Shown here in pieces: positions 1 to 5,456 of a stretch of DNA of 8,407 nucleotides. Under the pieces are notes generated by a model that worked only from the letters and a program-made list of their open reading frames with translations, ran no database searches and was not told where the DNA came from. This DNA is from CAZDYP01 sp964509505 (lineage in GTDB: Bacteria; Chloroflexota; Anaerolineae; JACRMK01). The translations under genes were made by a program, and so were the position numbers. How positions within the stretch are numbered: the first letter of the stretch is position 1; each line of letters begins with the position of its first letter. The stretch lies in NCBI GenBank assembly GCA_964509505.1, contig CAZDYP010000200.1, positions 1 to 8,407 of the forward strand, in the 5' to 3' direction.

Positions 1-2
1 CG

Positions 3-1022
3 TCGCCGCCCGCAGCGATTCCCGCGCCTATCGCTCAAACGGCGTCACAGCCCCACACGCCCTCACAGGTCATCACGCTCCAACAAAGCACGGCGATTGT
101 CGAAGCCGTGAGCAAAGTGAAACCTGCGGTCGTGACGGTGCTCAACACGCTGCGCACACGCGCCGGGCGCGGGCAGGCGACAGGCACGGGCGTCATTGTG
201 GACGCCAAGGGTTACATCGTCACGAACAATCATGTTGTCGAGGGCGCGCAGAAGATCGAAGTGTTGTTCGAGAACGGCGACAAAGCCGAAGCGAAGTTAA
301 TCGGCGCGGATGCGTTCAGCGACTTAGCCGTACTGCAAGTCACAAGCAAGGCGATGCCCGCCGTCGCCCAGCTCGGCGATTCGTCCAACTTGCAAGTGGG
401 CGAGCCTGTGATTGCGATTGGCTCGGCGCTTGGAAACTTTCGCAACACGGTGACGGTGGGTGTGGTCAGTGGTTTGAATCGGCGCTTGAGCGCGAACGAT
501 GCCTCGTCGCAAGAGGGCATGATCCAAACTGATGCCGCAATCAATCACGGCAACTCAGGTGGTCCCTTGTTGAATGCAGCGGGTCAAGTCATCGGCATCA
601 ACACATTGGTCGTGCGCGACGCCAGCAGCGGCGACGTCGCCGAAGGCTTAGGCTTTGCGATTCCCGTCAACACCGTGAAGTACGTCACCGCGCAATTGAC
701 CGACAAAGGTAAAGTGACGCGTCCCTTCATCGGCATCACCTATCAGATGCTCAACGCGCAAGTCGCCGCCGCGAACAACGTGAACACGAAAGAGGGCGCA
801 TGGATTCAGGATGTGACGGCGAACAGCCCCGCCGCGCGTGCGGGTTTGAAGTCGGGTGATGTTATCACGAGCATCAATGGCGCGGCGCTCACCGAAGAAG
901 CGCCCTTGCCCGCGCTCATGTTAAAGTTCAAGCCGGGCGACACCGTGCAACTCACGCTGTGGCGGGATGGGAAGATGTTGACGGTGAGTTTGACGTTAGC
1001 AGAGAGACTCACAGCGTCGTAG
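3..1022 (+). CDS. htrA: HtrA/DegP-family serine protease with one PDZ domain (5' truncated by window)
   Basis: Trypsin-like protease of the HtrA family, which degrades or refolds damaged proteins in the cell envelope. The frame is open from base 3 with no stop, so the N-terminus (normally a signal peptide or membrane anchor) lies outside the window; 339 residues are visible. A Pro/Ala/Gln-rich linker (about residues 1-25) leads into the protease domain. The catalytic triad is complete: His77 in TNNHVV, Asp107 in FSDLAVLQV and Ser185 in HGNSGGPL. The family motif GLGFAIPVN follows. One PDZ domain occupies about residues 238-333, starting at RPFIGITY and containing SPAARAGLKSGDVI. A GTG at 108 is a possible start but lies in the middle of the linker, so it is probably an artefact of truncation. 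A strong intrinsic terminator follows 72 nt after the stop. Family assignment is very secure; the exact paralogue (DegP, DegQ or DegS type) cannot be told without the N-terminus. Confidence 0.95.
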   Translation, partial: SPPAAIPAPIAQTASQPHTPSQVITLQQSTAIVEAVSKVKPAVVTVLNTLRTRAGRGQATGTGVIVDAKGYIVTNNHVVEGAQKIEVLFENGDKAEAKLIGADAFSDLAVLQVTSKAMPAVAQLGDSSNLQVGEPVIAIGSALGNFRNTVTVGVVSGLNRRLSANDASSQEGMIQTDAAINHGNSGGPLLNAAGQVIGINTLVVRDASSGDVAEGLGFAIPVNTVKYVTAQLTDKGKVTRPFIGITYQMLNAQVAAANNVNTKEGAWIQDVTANSPAARAGLKSGDVITSINGAALTEEAPLPALMLKFKPGDTVQLTLWRDGKMLTVSLTLAERLTAS

Positions 1023-1038
1023 CGCTGATCGCTTCTGC

Positions 1039-1082
1039 GCAGCAATCGCGCATGCCGCCTCTGCCTCGTGCGCGATTGCTGC
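1039..1082 (+). other. 14-bp perfect hairpin downstream of htrA
   Basis: Arms 1039-1052 and 1069-1082 are exact reverse complements, separated by a 16-nt loop. No T-run follows on either strand, so it is not a canonical intrinsic terminator. It sits between the htrA stop codon and the true terminator at 1094-1127. It could protect the htrA mRNA 3' end or assist termination; that role is inferred. Confidence 0.6.
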
Positions 1083-1093
1083 ATACGAGCGGA

Positions 1094-1127
1094 CCGTTGC
1101 TCGCTGCCCAGCGAGCAACGGTTTTTT
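1094..1127 (+). terminator. Intrinsic terminator of htrA
   Basis: A perfect 12-bp stem (1094-1105 with 1110-1121) has a 4-nt loop GCCC and is followed immediately by six T (1122-1127). This is a textbook rho-independent terminator, placed 72 nt after the htrA stop codon. Confidence 0.93.
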
Positions 1128-1131
1128 CTAT

Positions 1132-1160
1132 TTGCAATCTCGCCTAGCCTGTCCTATAAT
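1132..1160 (+). promoter_or_regulatory. Predicted sigma70-type promoter for the greA leader or a small RNA
   Basis: The -35 box TTGCAA (1132-1137, 4 of 6 consensus) and -10 box TATAAT (1155-1160, 6 of 6) are separated by exactly 17 nt. Transcription would begin near 1167. The promoter lies just after the htrA terminator and is the best promoter visible before greA. A transcript from it must pass two terminator-like hairpins (1224-1241 and 1246-1281) before reaching greA. Confidence 0.65.
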
Positions 1161-1223
1161 GCGCCTCGTAACATAGGGGCAGGCGGTGTTCACCCCATTC
1201 CCCATTTCGGTTGCAACCCAAAC

Positions 1224-1241
1224 GCCCTTGAGGGCTTTTTT
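1224..1241 (+). terminator. Short intrinsic terminator in the greA leader
   Basis: GCCC (1224-1227) pairs with GGGC (1232-1235) around TTGA, extendable to 5 bp by a T-A pair, and is followed by six T (1236-1241). The stem is short, so termination may be partial. Confidence 0.55.
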
Positions 1242-1245
1242 GTTT

Positions 1246-1281
1246 GTAACTACTCGCCGAGCGAGTAGTTACTTTTGTTTT
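1246..1281 (+). terminator. Strong terminator-like hairpin upstream of greA
   Basis: A perfect 12-bp stem (1246-1257 with 1261-1272) carries a 3-nt loop CGA and is followed by the U-rich tail TTTTGTTTT (1273-1281). It lies directly behind the weaker terminator at 1224-1241, so the two act in tandem on any transcript from the promoter at 1132-1160. Confidence 0.75.
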
Positions 1282-1303
1282 ATGCGCGCTGAACTCACGC
1301 GGT

Positions 1304-1373
1304 TGTAGGGCAAGTTGGCAGCTTGCTTGTACGCTCGTGGCACTAATGAGGCAAGTTGCCGACTTGCCTTACA
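1304..1373. repeat. Imperfect inverted repeat with self-palindromic arms (REP-like)
   Basis: The 24-nt arms at 1304-1327 and 1350-1373 match as reverse complements at 20 of 24 positions, across a 22-nt centre. Each arm is also a partial palindrome by itself: in the right arm GGCAAGT pairs with ACTTGCC, and in the left arm GCAAG pairs with CTTGC. This nested design is typical of dispersed intergenic palindromes. It lies between the terminator hairpin at 1246-1281 and the greA ribosome binding site. Other genomic copies are not visible in this window. Confidence 0.7.
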
Positions 1374-1402
1374 TTCATCAGTGACTTGGCAGCGCGGCAA
1401 TT

Positions 1403-1409
1403 AGGAGAG
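1403..1409 (+). promoter_or_regulatory. greA ribosome binding site
   Basis: AGGAGAG at 1403-1409 is 9 nt before the ATG at 1419. It fixes that ATG as the greA start, rather than the in-frame TTG at 1356, which lies inside the inverted repeat and has no Shine-Dalgarno sequence. Confidence 0.8.
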
Positions 1410-1418
1410 CTTTTAGCG

Positions 1419-1901
1419 ATGGAAGAAAAGAAAACCTACCTCACCCCCGAAGGTCGTCGCCGCTTGATGGAGGAATTAGACTATTTGCGCGACGTGCGAC
1501 GCCCACAAGTCGCTGAACAAATCAAATTTGCCAAAGAGGGCGGTGACGTTTCAGAAAACGCGGGCTACGACGAAGCAAAGAACGCGCAAGCCTTCCTCGA
1601 AGGGCGTATCATGACGCTTGAACAAATGCTCCGCAGCGCGGTAATGATTGGCAAAGACGGCCCGACCGATGCCGTGCAGCTGGGTGCGTACGTCACTGTG
1701 CAAGAAGACGGCGAGCCTCGTCCCGACACCTATCAGATCGTTGGCTCCGCCGAAGCGAACCCGAGCGAGTGGCGCATCTCTAACGAGTCGCCCATCGGCA
1801 AGGCGATGATGGGACGCAAAGTCGGCGAGCAGTTTGCCGTCAAAACGCCTGGCGGCGAACGCAAATTCCAGATTGTCAAAATTAGTTGGATACCTGAATG
1901 A
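1419..1901 (+). CDS. greA: Transcription elongation factor GreA
   Basis: Cytoplasmic factor that enters the secondary channel of RNA polymerase and stimulates cleavage of the 3' end of backtracked RNA, restarting stalled complexes. The protein is 160 residues, close to the usual 158. The N-terminal antiparallel coiled coil (about residues 5-78) carries at its tip GGDVSENAGYDEAK, with acidic residues Asp43 and Glu46 matching the catalytic Asp41/Glu44 pair of E. coli GreA. The C-terminal FKBP-like domain (about 83-158) has the family signature ISNESPIGKAMMGRKVGE. The ATG at 1419 is supported by its Shine-Dalgarno sequence and by alignment of the N-terminus with the family. lysS follows after 72 nt with no terminator between them, so co-transcription is likely. 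The upstream leader with tandem terminators suggests attenuation of greA. Confidence 0.97.
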   Translation: MEEKKTYLTPEGRRRLMEELDYLRDVRRPQVAEQIKFAKEGGDVSENAGYDEAKNAQAFLEGRIMTLEQMLRSAVMIGKDGPTDAVQLGAYVTVQEDGEPRPDTYQIVGSAEANPSEWRISNESPIGKAMMGRKVGEQFAVKTPGGERKFQIVKISWIPE

Positions 1902-1972
1902 AACGTGAAACGTGATGCGTGAGCAAGACCTGACCAAACGCATCATGTTTCACGAGTCACGATTCACGAGCC
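1900..1972. repeat. Inverted array of degenerate heptamers (consensus GANNCGT) between greA and lysS
   Basis: The spacer is made of 7-bp units. On the + strand, units start at 1900, 1907, 1914 and, degenerate, 1921: GAAACGT twice, GATGCGT, then GAGCAAG. From 1938 five units occur in reverse complement (1938, 1945, 1952, 1959, 1966), reading on the - strand as GATGCGT, GAAACAT, GACTCGT, GAATCGT and GGCTCGT. The two arms form a 17-bp stem (1904-1920 with 1938-1954) with one G-T pair around a 17-nt loop. The array begins on the last two bases of the greA stop codon and ends one base before the lysS ATG. No T-run follows, so it is not an intrinsic terminator. Confidence 0.85.
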
Positions 1973-1973
1973 T

Positions 1974-3446
1974 ATGGAAGAGCTGAACGAATTGCTGCGC
2001 CAACGTCTGGCGAAGCTTGAGCGCATCATCGCCAAGGGCATAGACCCTTATCCGCCGCGCACGTCGCGCACGCATTCGATGGCGGAGGCGTTGGCGACGC
2101 TCAAGCAAGCGAGCGCGGACGCCAAGCCAACTGCGACGATTGCAGGGCGCATCATGTCTATGCGTCCGATGGGCAAGGCAGCATTCGCGCATTTGCAAGA
2201 CGGCACGGGCAAGCTACAAATTTACATTCGCAAAGACGACCTGGGCGATGCGCTGTATGATTTGTTTCGTCATGACCTCGACATTGGGGACTTCATCGAG
2301 GCGAGTGGTTACTTGTTTTACACGAAGACAGGCGAGCCTTCATTGCATGTAGAGAAGCTGGGTATCCTGGCGAAAGCCCTGCGCCCCTTGCCTGAAAAAT
2401 GGCATGGTCTCAAAGACACCGATACCCGCTATCGCCAGCGTTATCTCGATTTGATGATGAATGAGGACGCGCGGCGCACGTTCATCACGCGCACGAAAAT
2501 CGTATCGGCGATGCGCCGCTATCTCGATGCGCGTGGTTTCCTCGAAGTCGAGACGCCCGTGCTGCAGCCGCTCTATGGCGGCGCGAATGCGCGCCCCTTC
2601 AAGACACATCACAACGCGCTCGACCAAGACATGTATCTCCGCATCTCCGACGAACTCTATCTGAAGCGGCTCATCGTCGGCGGCTTGGAGCGTGTCTATG
2701 AAATCGGCAAAGACTTTCGCAACGAAGGCATTGACACAACGCACGTCCCTGAGTTCACGATGATGGAATGTTATGCGGCTTATTGGGATTTTGCGGATGT
2801 GATGAAGCTCGTCGAGGAAATGCTCTCGACCATTGCGCAGGAAGTGTTGGGCGCAATGAAGCTGGAATATCAAGGACAGGTCGCCGATCTCACGCCGCCT
2901 TGGCGACGGGTGACGATGCGCGACGCGATTCTGGATGAAACCGACCTCGACATCAGGCAAGCGACGGATATGGAATCGTTGTCGCAAGAGATTCGGCGGC
3001 TCGGCTTGAAGGTTGAGCGCAAACCGTCGTGGGGCAAACAAGTCGAGGAAATTTTTGCGGAATACGTGGAAGCCAAACTGATTCAACCGACGTTCATCTA
3101 CGAGTATCCGCGTGAGATTTCGCCGCTCGCCAAGAAGAAGCCCGGCGATGCGCGCGTCGTCGAGCGGTTCGAGGCGTTCATCGTCGGCATGGAATCGGGC
3201 AATGCGTTCTCGGAGCTCAACGACCCACAAGACCAGCGCGCGCGCTTCGTCGAGCTCGCGCAGACGAAAGAGCAAGGCGACGACGAGACGCATCCGATTG
3301 ACGAAGCTTACCTCGAAGCGTTGGCGCACGGCATGCCGCCGACGGGCGGCTTAGGCATTGGCATTGATCGTTTGACGATGTTGTTCACAAATCAGTCAGC
3401 GATTCGAGAGGTGATTTTGTTTCCGTCGCTGCGCAACAAAGCGTAA
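1974..3446 (+). CDS. lysS: Lysyl-tRNA synthetase, class II
   Basis: Cytoplasmic enzyme that charges tRNA-Lys with lysine using ATP. At 490 residues it has normal bacterial LysS length. An N-terminal OB-fold anticodon-binding domain (about 55-150, including AGRIMSMRPMGKAAFAHLQD) precedes the class II catalytic core. Motif 1 is GFLEVETPVLQ (Pro195). Motif 2 is FRNEGIDTTHVPEFTMME (Arg249, Glu251). Motif 3 is GGLGIGIDRL (Arg466). RYRQRYLDLM and YGGANARPFKTHHNALDQDMYLRISDE regions are also typical of the family. The ATG at 1974 gives the expected N-terminus (ELNELLRQRLAKLERI..GIDPYP), yet no Shine-Dalgarno sequence precedes it because the heptamer array runs up to the start codon. Translation may depend on coupling to greA or on SD-independent initiation. 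A strong terminator follows 11 nt after the stop. Confidence 0.98.
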   Translation: MEELNELLRQRLAKLERIIAKGIDPYPPRTSRTHSMAEALATLKQASADAKPTATIAGRIMSMRPMGKAAFAHLQDGTGKLQIYIRKDDLGDALYDLFRHDLDIGDFIEASGYLFYTKTGEPSLHVEKLGILAKALRPLPEKWHGLKDTDTRYRQRYLDLMMNEDARRTFITRTKIVSAMRRYLDARGFLEVETPVLQPLYGGANARPFKTHHNALDQDMYLRISDELYLKRLIVGGLERVYEIGKDFRNEGIDTTHVPEFTMMECYAAYWDFADVMKLVEEMLSTIAQEVLGAMKLEYQGQVADLTPPWRRVTMRDAILDETDLDIRQATDMESLSQEIRRLGLKVERKPSWGKQVEEIFAEYVEAKLIQPTFIYEYPREISPLAKKKPGDARVVERFEAFIVGMESGNAFSELNDPQDQRARFVELAQTKEQGDDETHPIDEAYLEALAHGMPPTGGLGIGIDRLTMLFTNQSAIREVILFPSLRNKA

Positions 3447-3457
3447 TGGGTAATTGG

Positions 3458-3486
3458 TCGGGCGAGTGACATCGCCCGATTTTTTT
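3458..3486 (+). terminator. Intrinsic terminator of the greA-lysS unit
   Basis: A perfect 8-bp stem TCGGGCGA/TCGCCCGA (3458-3465 with 3472-3479) has a 6-nt loop and is followed by seven T (3480-3486). It begins 11 nt after the lysS stop. It ends one base before the Shine-Dalgarno sequence of the next gene. Confidence 0.93.
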
Positions 3487-3487
3487 C

Positions 3488-3493
3488 GGAGGA
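3488..3493 (+). promoter_or_regulatory. Ribosome binding site of the membrane-protein gene
   Basis: GGAGGA (3488-3493) is 3 nt before the GTG at 3497; counted from its GGAGG core the gap is 4 nt, tight but usable. The next in-frame ATG (3518) would be 24 nt away, so GTG is the better start. The site directly abuts the T-run of the preceding terminator. Confidence 0.6.
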
Positions 3494-3496
3494 CGA

Positions 3497-4183
3497 GTGA
3501 CGCCGCACGTTCACGGCATGATCGAGAAACACAAGCGCTTTGCTGTCGGCAGCGCCATCGCGTTTGCGGCGCTGTATGCGGAATTGGGTTGGTTCGCGCA
3601 TTCGCTGTGGCGCGCGCGTGGCGATGGCGAAGCCTTTGTCATCATCGCAGTGGGGTTCCTCCTCGCGCTCATTGCCTATGGTGGTTCGTTCTTGCCTGCG
3701 CGCCCATTCACCGTCGCAGGCGTCGAGGCGCAAGGCTCGCTGGTCTTGCCGCAATTGATGCGCCAATTCACGCAAGGTATAGCAATGATTATCATAGCGA
3801 GCGCGCTGTGCTTTGCGTTGTATGTTTATCTAGTGGCGGGCAATCTTGTAGCGACCTATACGTTGCTCAACAATCTCTACGTCATCACGCTCGCGGGCGT
3901 GGGCTTGTTGCATGGGCTGGTGACGTATGTGCGTTACGTCGCTTTACTCTATGTGGTTGAGCAAGATCATTGGGTAAAAGTGTTGACGGCTTCGGGCGGC
4001 ATCGCGGCCATCATTTTGACGGCGACGCAATTTCTCATCCAGCTCGACATTGATTGGCTCTACACCATGCCCATCGCGCAACAAGGTCTCGTCGGCTTGC
4101 ACGTGTACGGGCGCGACCTCTACTTTTTCACGCTCGTCCTCGCTGTTTACTTGTGGCATCTACATCGCATCGCCGACCATTGA
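3497..4183 (+). CDS. Hypothetical polytopic membrane protein (six predicted helices)
   Basis: I do not recognise the family of this 228-residue protein. Hydrophobicity by eye gives six membrane segments, at about residues 15-38, 46-66, 92-115, 123-153, 162-182 and 197-220. A short basic N-terminus (EKHKRF) and positively charged loops are present. There is no signal peptidase site, nucleotide-binding motif or obvious soluble domain. Possibly notable residues are Cys105 in helix 3, His139 and Arg146 in helix 4, and the C-terminal stretch GLHVYGRDLYFFTLVLAVYLWHLHR with His202, His221 and His223, which might bind metal or haem (speculative). The start is GTG at 3497 with an adjacent Shine-Dalgarno sequence. 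The gene begins right after the lysS terminator and its stop codon is 5 nt from the heptamer array before rnz. Codon style matches its neighbours, so there is no sign of recent transfer. Confidence 0.8.
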   Translation: MTPHVHGMIEKHKRFAVGSAIAFAALYAELGWFAHSLWRARGDGEAFVIIAVGFLLALIAYGGSFLPARPFTVAGVEAQGSLVLPQLMRQFTQGIAMIIIASALCFALYVYLVAGNLVATYTLLNNLYVITLAGVGLLHGLVTYVRYVALLYVVEQDHWVKVLTASGGIAAIILTATQFLIQLDIDWLYTMPIAQQGLVGLHVYGRDLYFFTLVLAVYLWHLHRIADH

Positions 4184-4188
4184 CAGCG

Positions 4189-4308
4189 AATGGCGAAGAG
4201 CTGATAGCGAATGGCAAATTGCCAATTGCCGATTGCGGATTACAATAATTGCCACTAGCTGCCATTTGCCATTGGCTCTCTGCTATCTGCCATCTGCTAT
4301 TTGCCATC
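4189..4308. repeat. Inverted array of degenerate heptamers (consensus RATNGCN) upstream of rnz
   Basis: Almost the whole spacer is built of 7-bp units kept in strict register. On the + strand eight units start at 4189, 4196, 4203, 4210, 4217, 4224, 4231 and 4238; examples are AATGGCG, GATAGCG, AATTGCC and GATTGCG. After a short centre (about 4245-4252) eight units occur in reverse complement (4253-4308), reading on the - strand as GATGGCA, AATAGCA, GATAGCA, AATGGCA and variants. The ten-base string AGCGAATGGC recurs at 4185 and 4206, exactly three periods apart. The transcript could form a long imperfect hairpin. The array ends 3 nt before the rnz ATG and leaves no Shine-Dalgarno sequence. 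Confidence 0.85.
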
Positions 4309-4311
4309 TCT

Positions 4312-5232
4312 ATGTTCGACCTCACCTTTCTCGGCACTTCCGCTTCCGCCCCTTCGATTGAACGCGGCCTCAGCTCGGCCGTCGTCATCCATCGCGGCGA
4401 GCGGTGGATGATTGATTGCGGCGAAGGCACGCAACGACAACTGCTGCGCAGCGGCTTGGGCTTTCGGCGTTTGAATGCGGTGCTGCTCACGCATGGACAC
4501 CTCGACCACATTCTCGGTTTGGGCGGGCTCGTCTCGTCGTTTGCGCGTTGGGAAGCGGTCAGGCACATGCAGATCATCGGCGGACGCTGGGCGGTGCGTC
4601 GTGTGCGCGATTTGATGAATGTCGTGCTGAAGACGATTGACGTAAAGGTGGAGCTGGCATACGTTGATTTGCAAAGCGGCCTCATTTACGAAAATCAATT
4701 TTATACAGTGTCGGCTTTTGAAGTGACGCATCGTGGCCCCGATTGTTTTGGCTTTGTGTTTCAAGAAAAAAGTCACAGACCATTTCTCGCCGAGAAAGCC
4801 GAGGGGTTGGGCGTGCCGTTCGGACCCGAACGCAAACGGCTTGTTACGGGCGAAAGCATCACGCTGGCGGATGGGCGCGTCATCAAACCCGACGAGGTGC
4901 TGGGCGCAGAGCAACACGGCGCAAAGCTCGTGTGGATTGGCGATGTAGCGCGCACCGACAACCTGCTGCCATACGTGCGCGACGCCGATGCGCTGGCGAT
5001 TGAAGCGACGTTCATTGAGAACGAGCGCGCCGAAGCGCAACACTATGGTCACATCACGGCCGCGCAAGCCGCCGCGCTGGCGCGCGAGGGCAACGTGCGC
5101 CAATTGTTGCTGCATCACATCTCGCGTCGCTATCATCCCAAGCAGGTTGAAGACGAGGCGCGCGCGATTTTTCCCAATGCGCTGGTCGTGTCGGACTTCG
5201 AGCAGTTCATGGTGCATCGCGCAGAAAGTTGA
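4312..5232 (+). CDS. rnz: Ribonuclease Z (tRNA 3'-end endonuclease, short form)
   Basis: Metallo-beta-lactamase-fold zinc endonuclease that cuts the 3' trailer from tRNA precursors. At 306 residues it fits the short form RNase Z(S), which works as a homodimer. The N-terminus FLGTSASAPS and GEGTQRQL are family signatures. The metal-binding motif is LTHGHLDHI (His61, His63, Asp65, His66), with further ligands His140 (VTHRGPDCFGF), Asp211 (IGDVA) and His269 (LHHISRRY). The motif YGHITAAQAA (His247) corresponds to the family GHSTA box. Residues 155-180 with GVPFGPERKRLV correspond to the tRNA-binding arm region. An in-frame extension to TTG 4249 exists but merely translates the heptamer array, so the ATG at 4312 is chosen although no Shine-Dalgarno sequence precedes it. 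Ile in place of Ser in the GHSTA box is a minor departure. Confidence 0.95.
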   Translation: MFDLTFLGTSASAPSIERGLSSAVVIHRGERWMIDCGEGTQRQLLRSGLGFRRLNAVLLTHGHLDHILGLGGLVSSFARWEAVRHMQIIGGRWAVRRVRDLMNVVLKTIDVKVELAYVDLQSGLIYENQFYTVSAFEVTHRGPDCFGFVFQEKSHRPFLAEKAEGLGVPFGPERKRLVTGESITLADGRVIKPDEVLGAEQHGAKLVWIGDVARTDNLLPYVRDADALAIEATFIENERAEAQHYGHITAAQAAALAREGNVRQLLLHHISRRYHPKQVEDEARAIFPNALVVSDFEQFMVHRAES

Positions 5233-5293
5233 AAGAGGACACCGGCTGAGGCGAGTGTTGCGGAAAAGGTAGAGAGTAAAACCATGCTGAGAA

Positions 5294-5456
5294 AGCTTGG
5301 CAGATTGAGTCACTAACACTCTCGCATAGCGAACCTGGCGACGGTTAGATGCTCAAGGCATTCCATAGCGCCCAGCAACCTTCGCACGGTTAACCTAACA
5401 AAGGGTTAGTGACTCAGGCTTGGCAGATTAGATTCACTGCTTTTAGTAGCCAAGCT
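5294..5456 (+). other. Highly self-complementary element, possible structured leader RNA of the deacetylase gene
   Basis: This lies in the 250-nt gene-free gap 5233-5482. TGAGTCACTAAC (5306-5317) and GTTAGTGACTCA (5405-5416) are exact reverse complements closing an 87-nt interior, which itself holds smaller hairpins (ATGC/GCAT near 5350-5365, TAACC/GGTTA near 5393-5408). The 12-mer GCTTGGCAGATT occurs twice in direct orientation (5295-5306 and 5418-5429). Both copies can pair with GCCAAGCT at 5449-5456: 8 bp with the left copy and 7 bp with the right, so the two structures exclude each other. CTCC at 5455-5458 could also pair with GGAG of the Shine-Dalgarno sequence at 5473-5476. I match it to no riboswitch class. 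A mobile-element remnant with terminal repeats is the alternative. No convincing promoter was found in the gap. Confidence 0.5.

Larger units (their letters stand above)
1167..1281 (+). ncRNA. Candidate short transcript or attenuated greA leader RNA
   Basis: This interval starts at the transcription start predicted from the 1132-1160 promoter and ends at the second of two terminator-like hairpins, giving an RNA of about 75 or 115 nt. It contains small internal hairpins, including GGTG/CACC and the palindrome GGTTGCAACC, but no convincing ORF. I do not recognise it as a known RNA family. It may be an independent small RNA or the prematurely terminated leader of greA. The call rests only on the promoter-terminator arrangement. 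Confidence 0.35.

Noticed and set aside
1356..1418. N-terminal extension of greA from TTG 1356
   Set aside because: It lies inside the inverted repeat; the ATG at 1419 has a good Shine-Dalgarno sequence and gives the normal GreA length.
1900..1972. Could the heptamer arrays be CRISPR?
   Set aside because: Units are 7 bp, adjacent without spacers, inverted halfway, and no cas gene is present.
2340..3329. Open frame of 329 codons on the - strand opposite lysS
   Set aside because: lysS is complete on the + strand with all class II motifs; the antisense translation has no family features.
3497..4183. Cytochrome b or haem-copper oxidase-type assignment for the membrane protein
   Set aside because: Histidines occur in the hydrophobic segments, but I cannot see a paired-histidine arrangement or any family signature strong enough to support a haem protein call.
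4249..4311. N-terminal extension of rnz from TTG 4249, giving a hydrophobic 21-residue leader
   Set aside because: The extension is a translation of the heptamer array (a 7-residue periodic peptide) and family members start at the FLGTSAS region, so it is not a real signal peptide.
4297..5319. Long open frame on the - strand (340 codons) opposite rnz
   Set aside because: The sense strand carries every RNase Z metal ligand; the antisense product looks like composition-driven noise.
5287..5337. CTGAGA (5287-5292) and AACCTG (5332-5337), resembling pieces of the TPP riboswitch
   Set aside because: The remaining conserved TPP blocks, their order and spacing are missing, and the downstream gene has no thiamine link.
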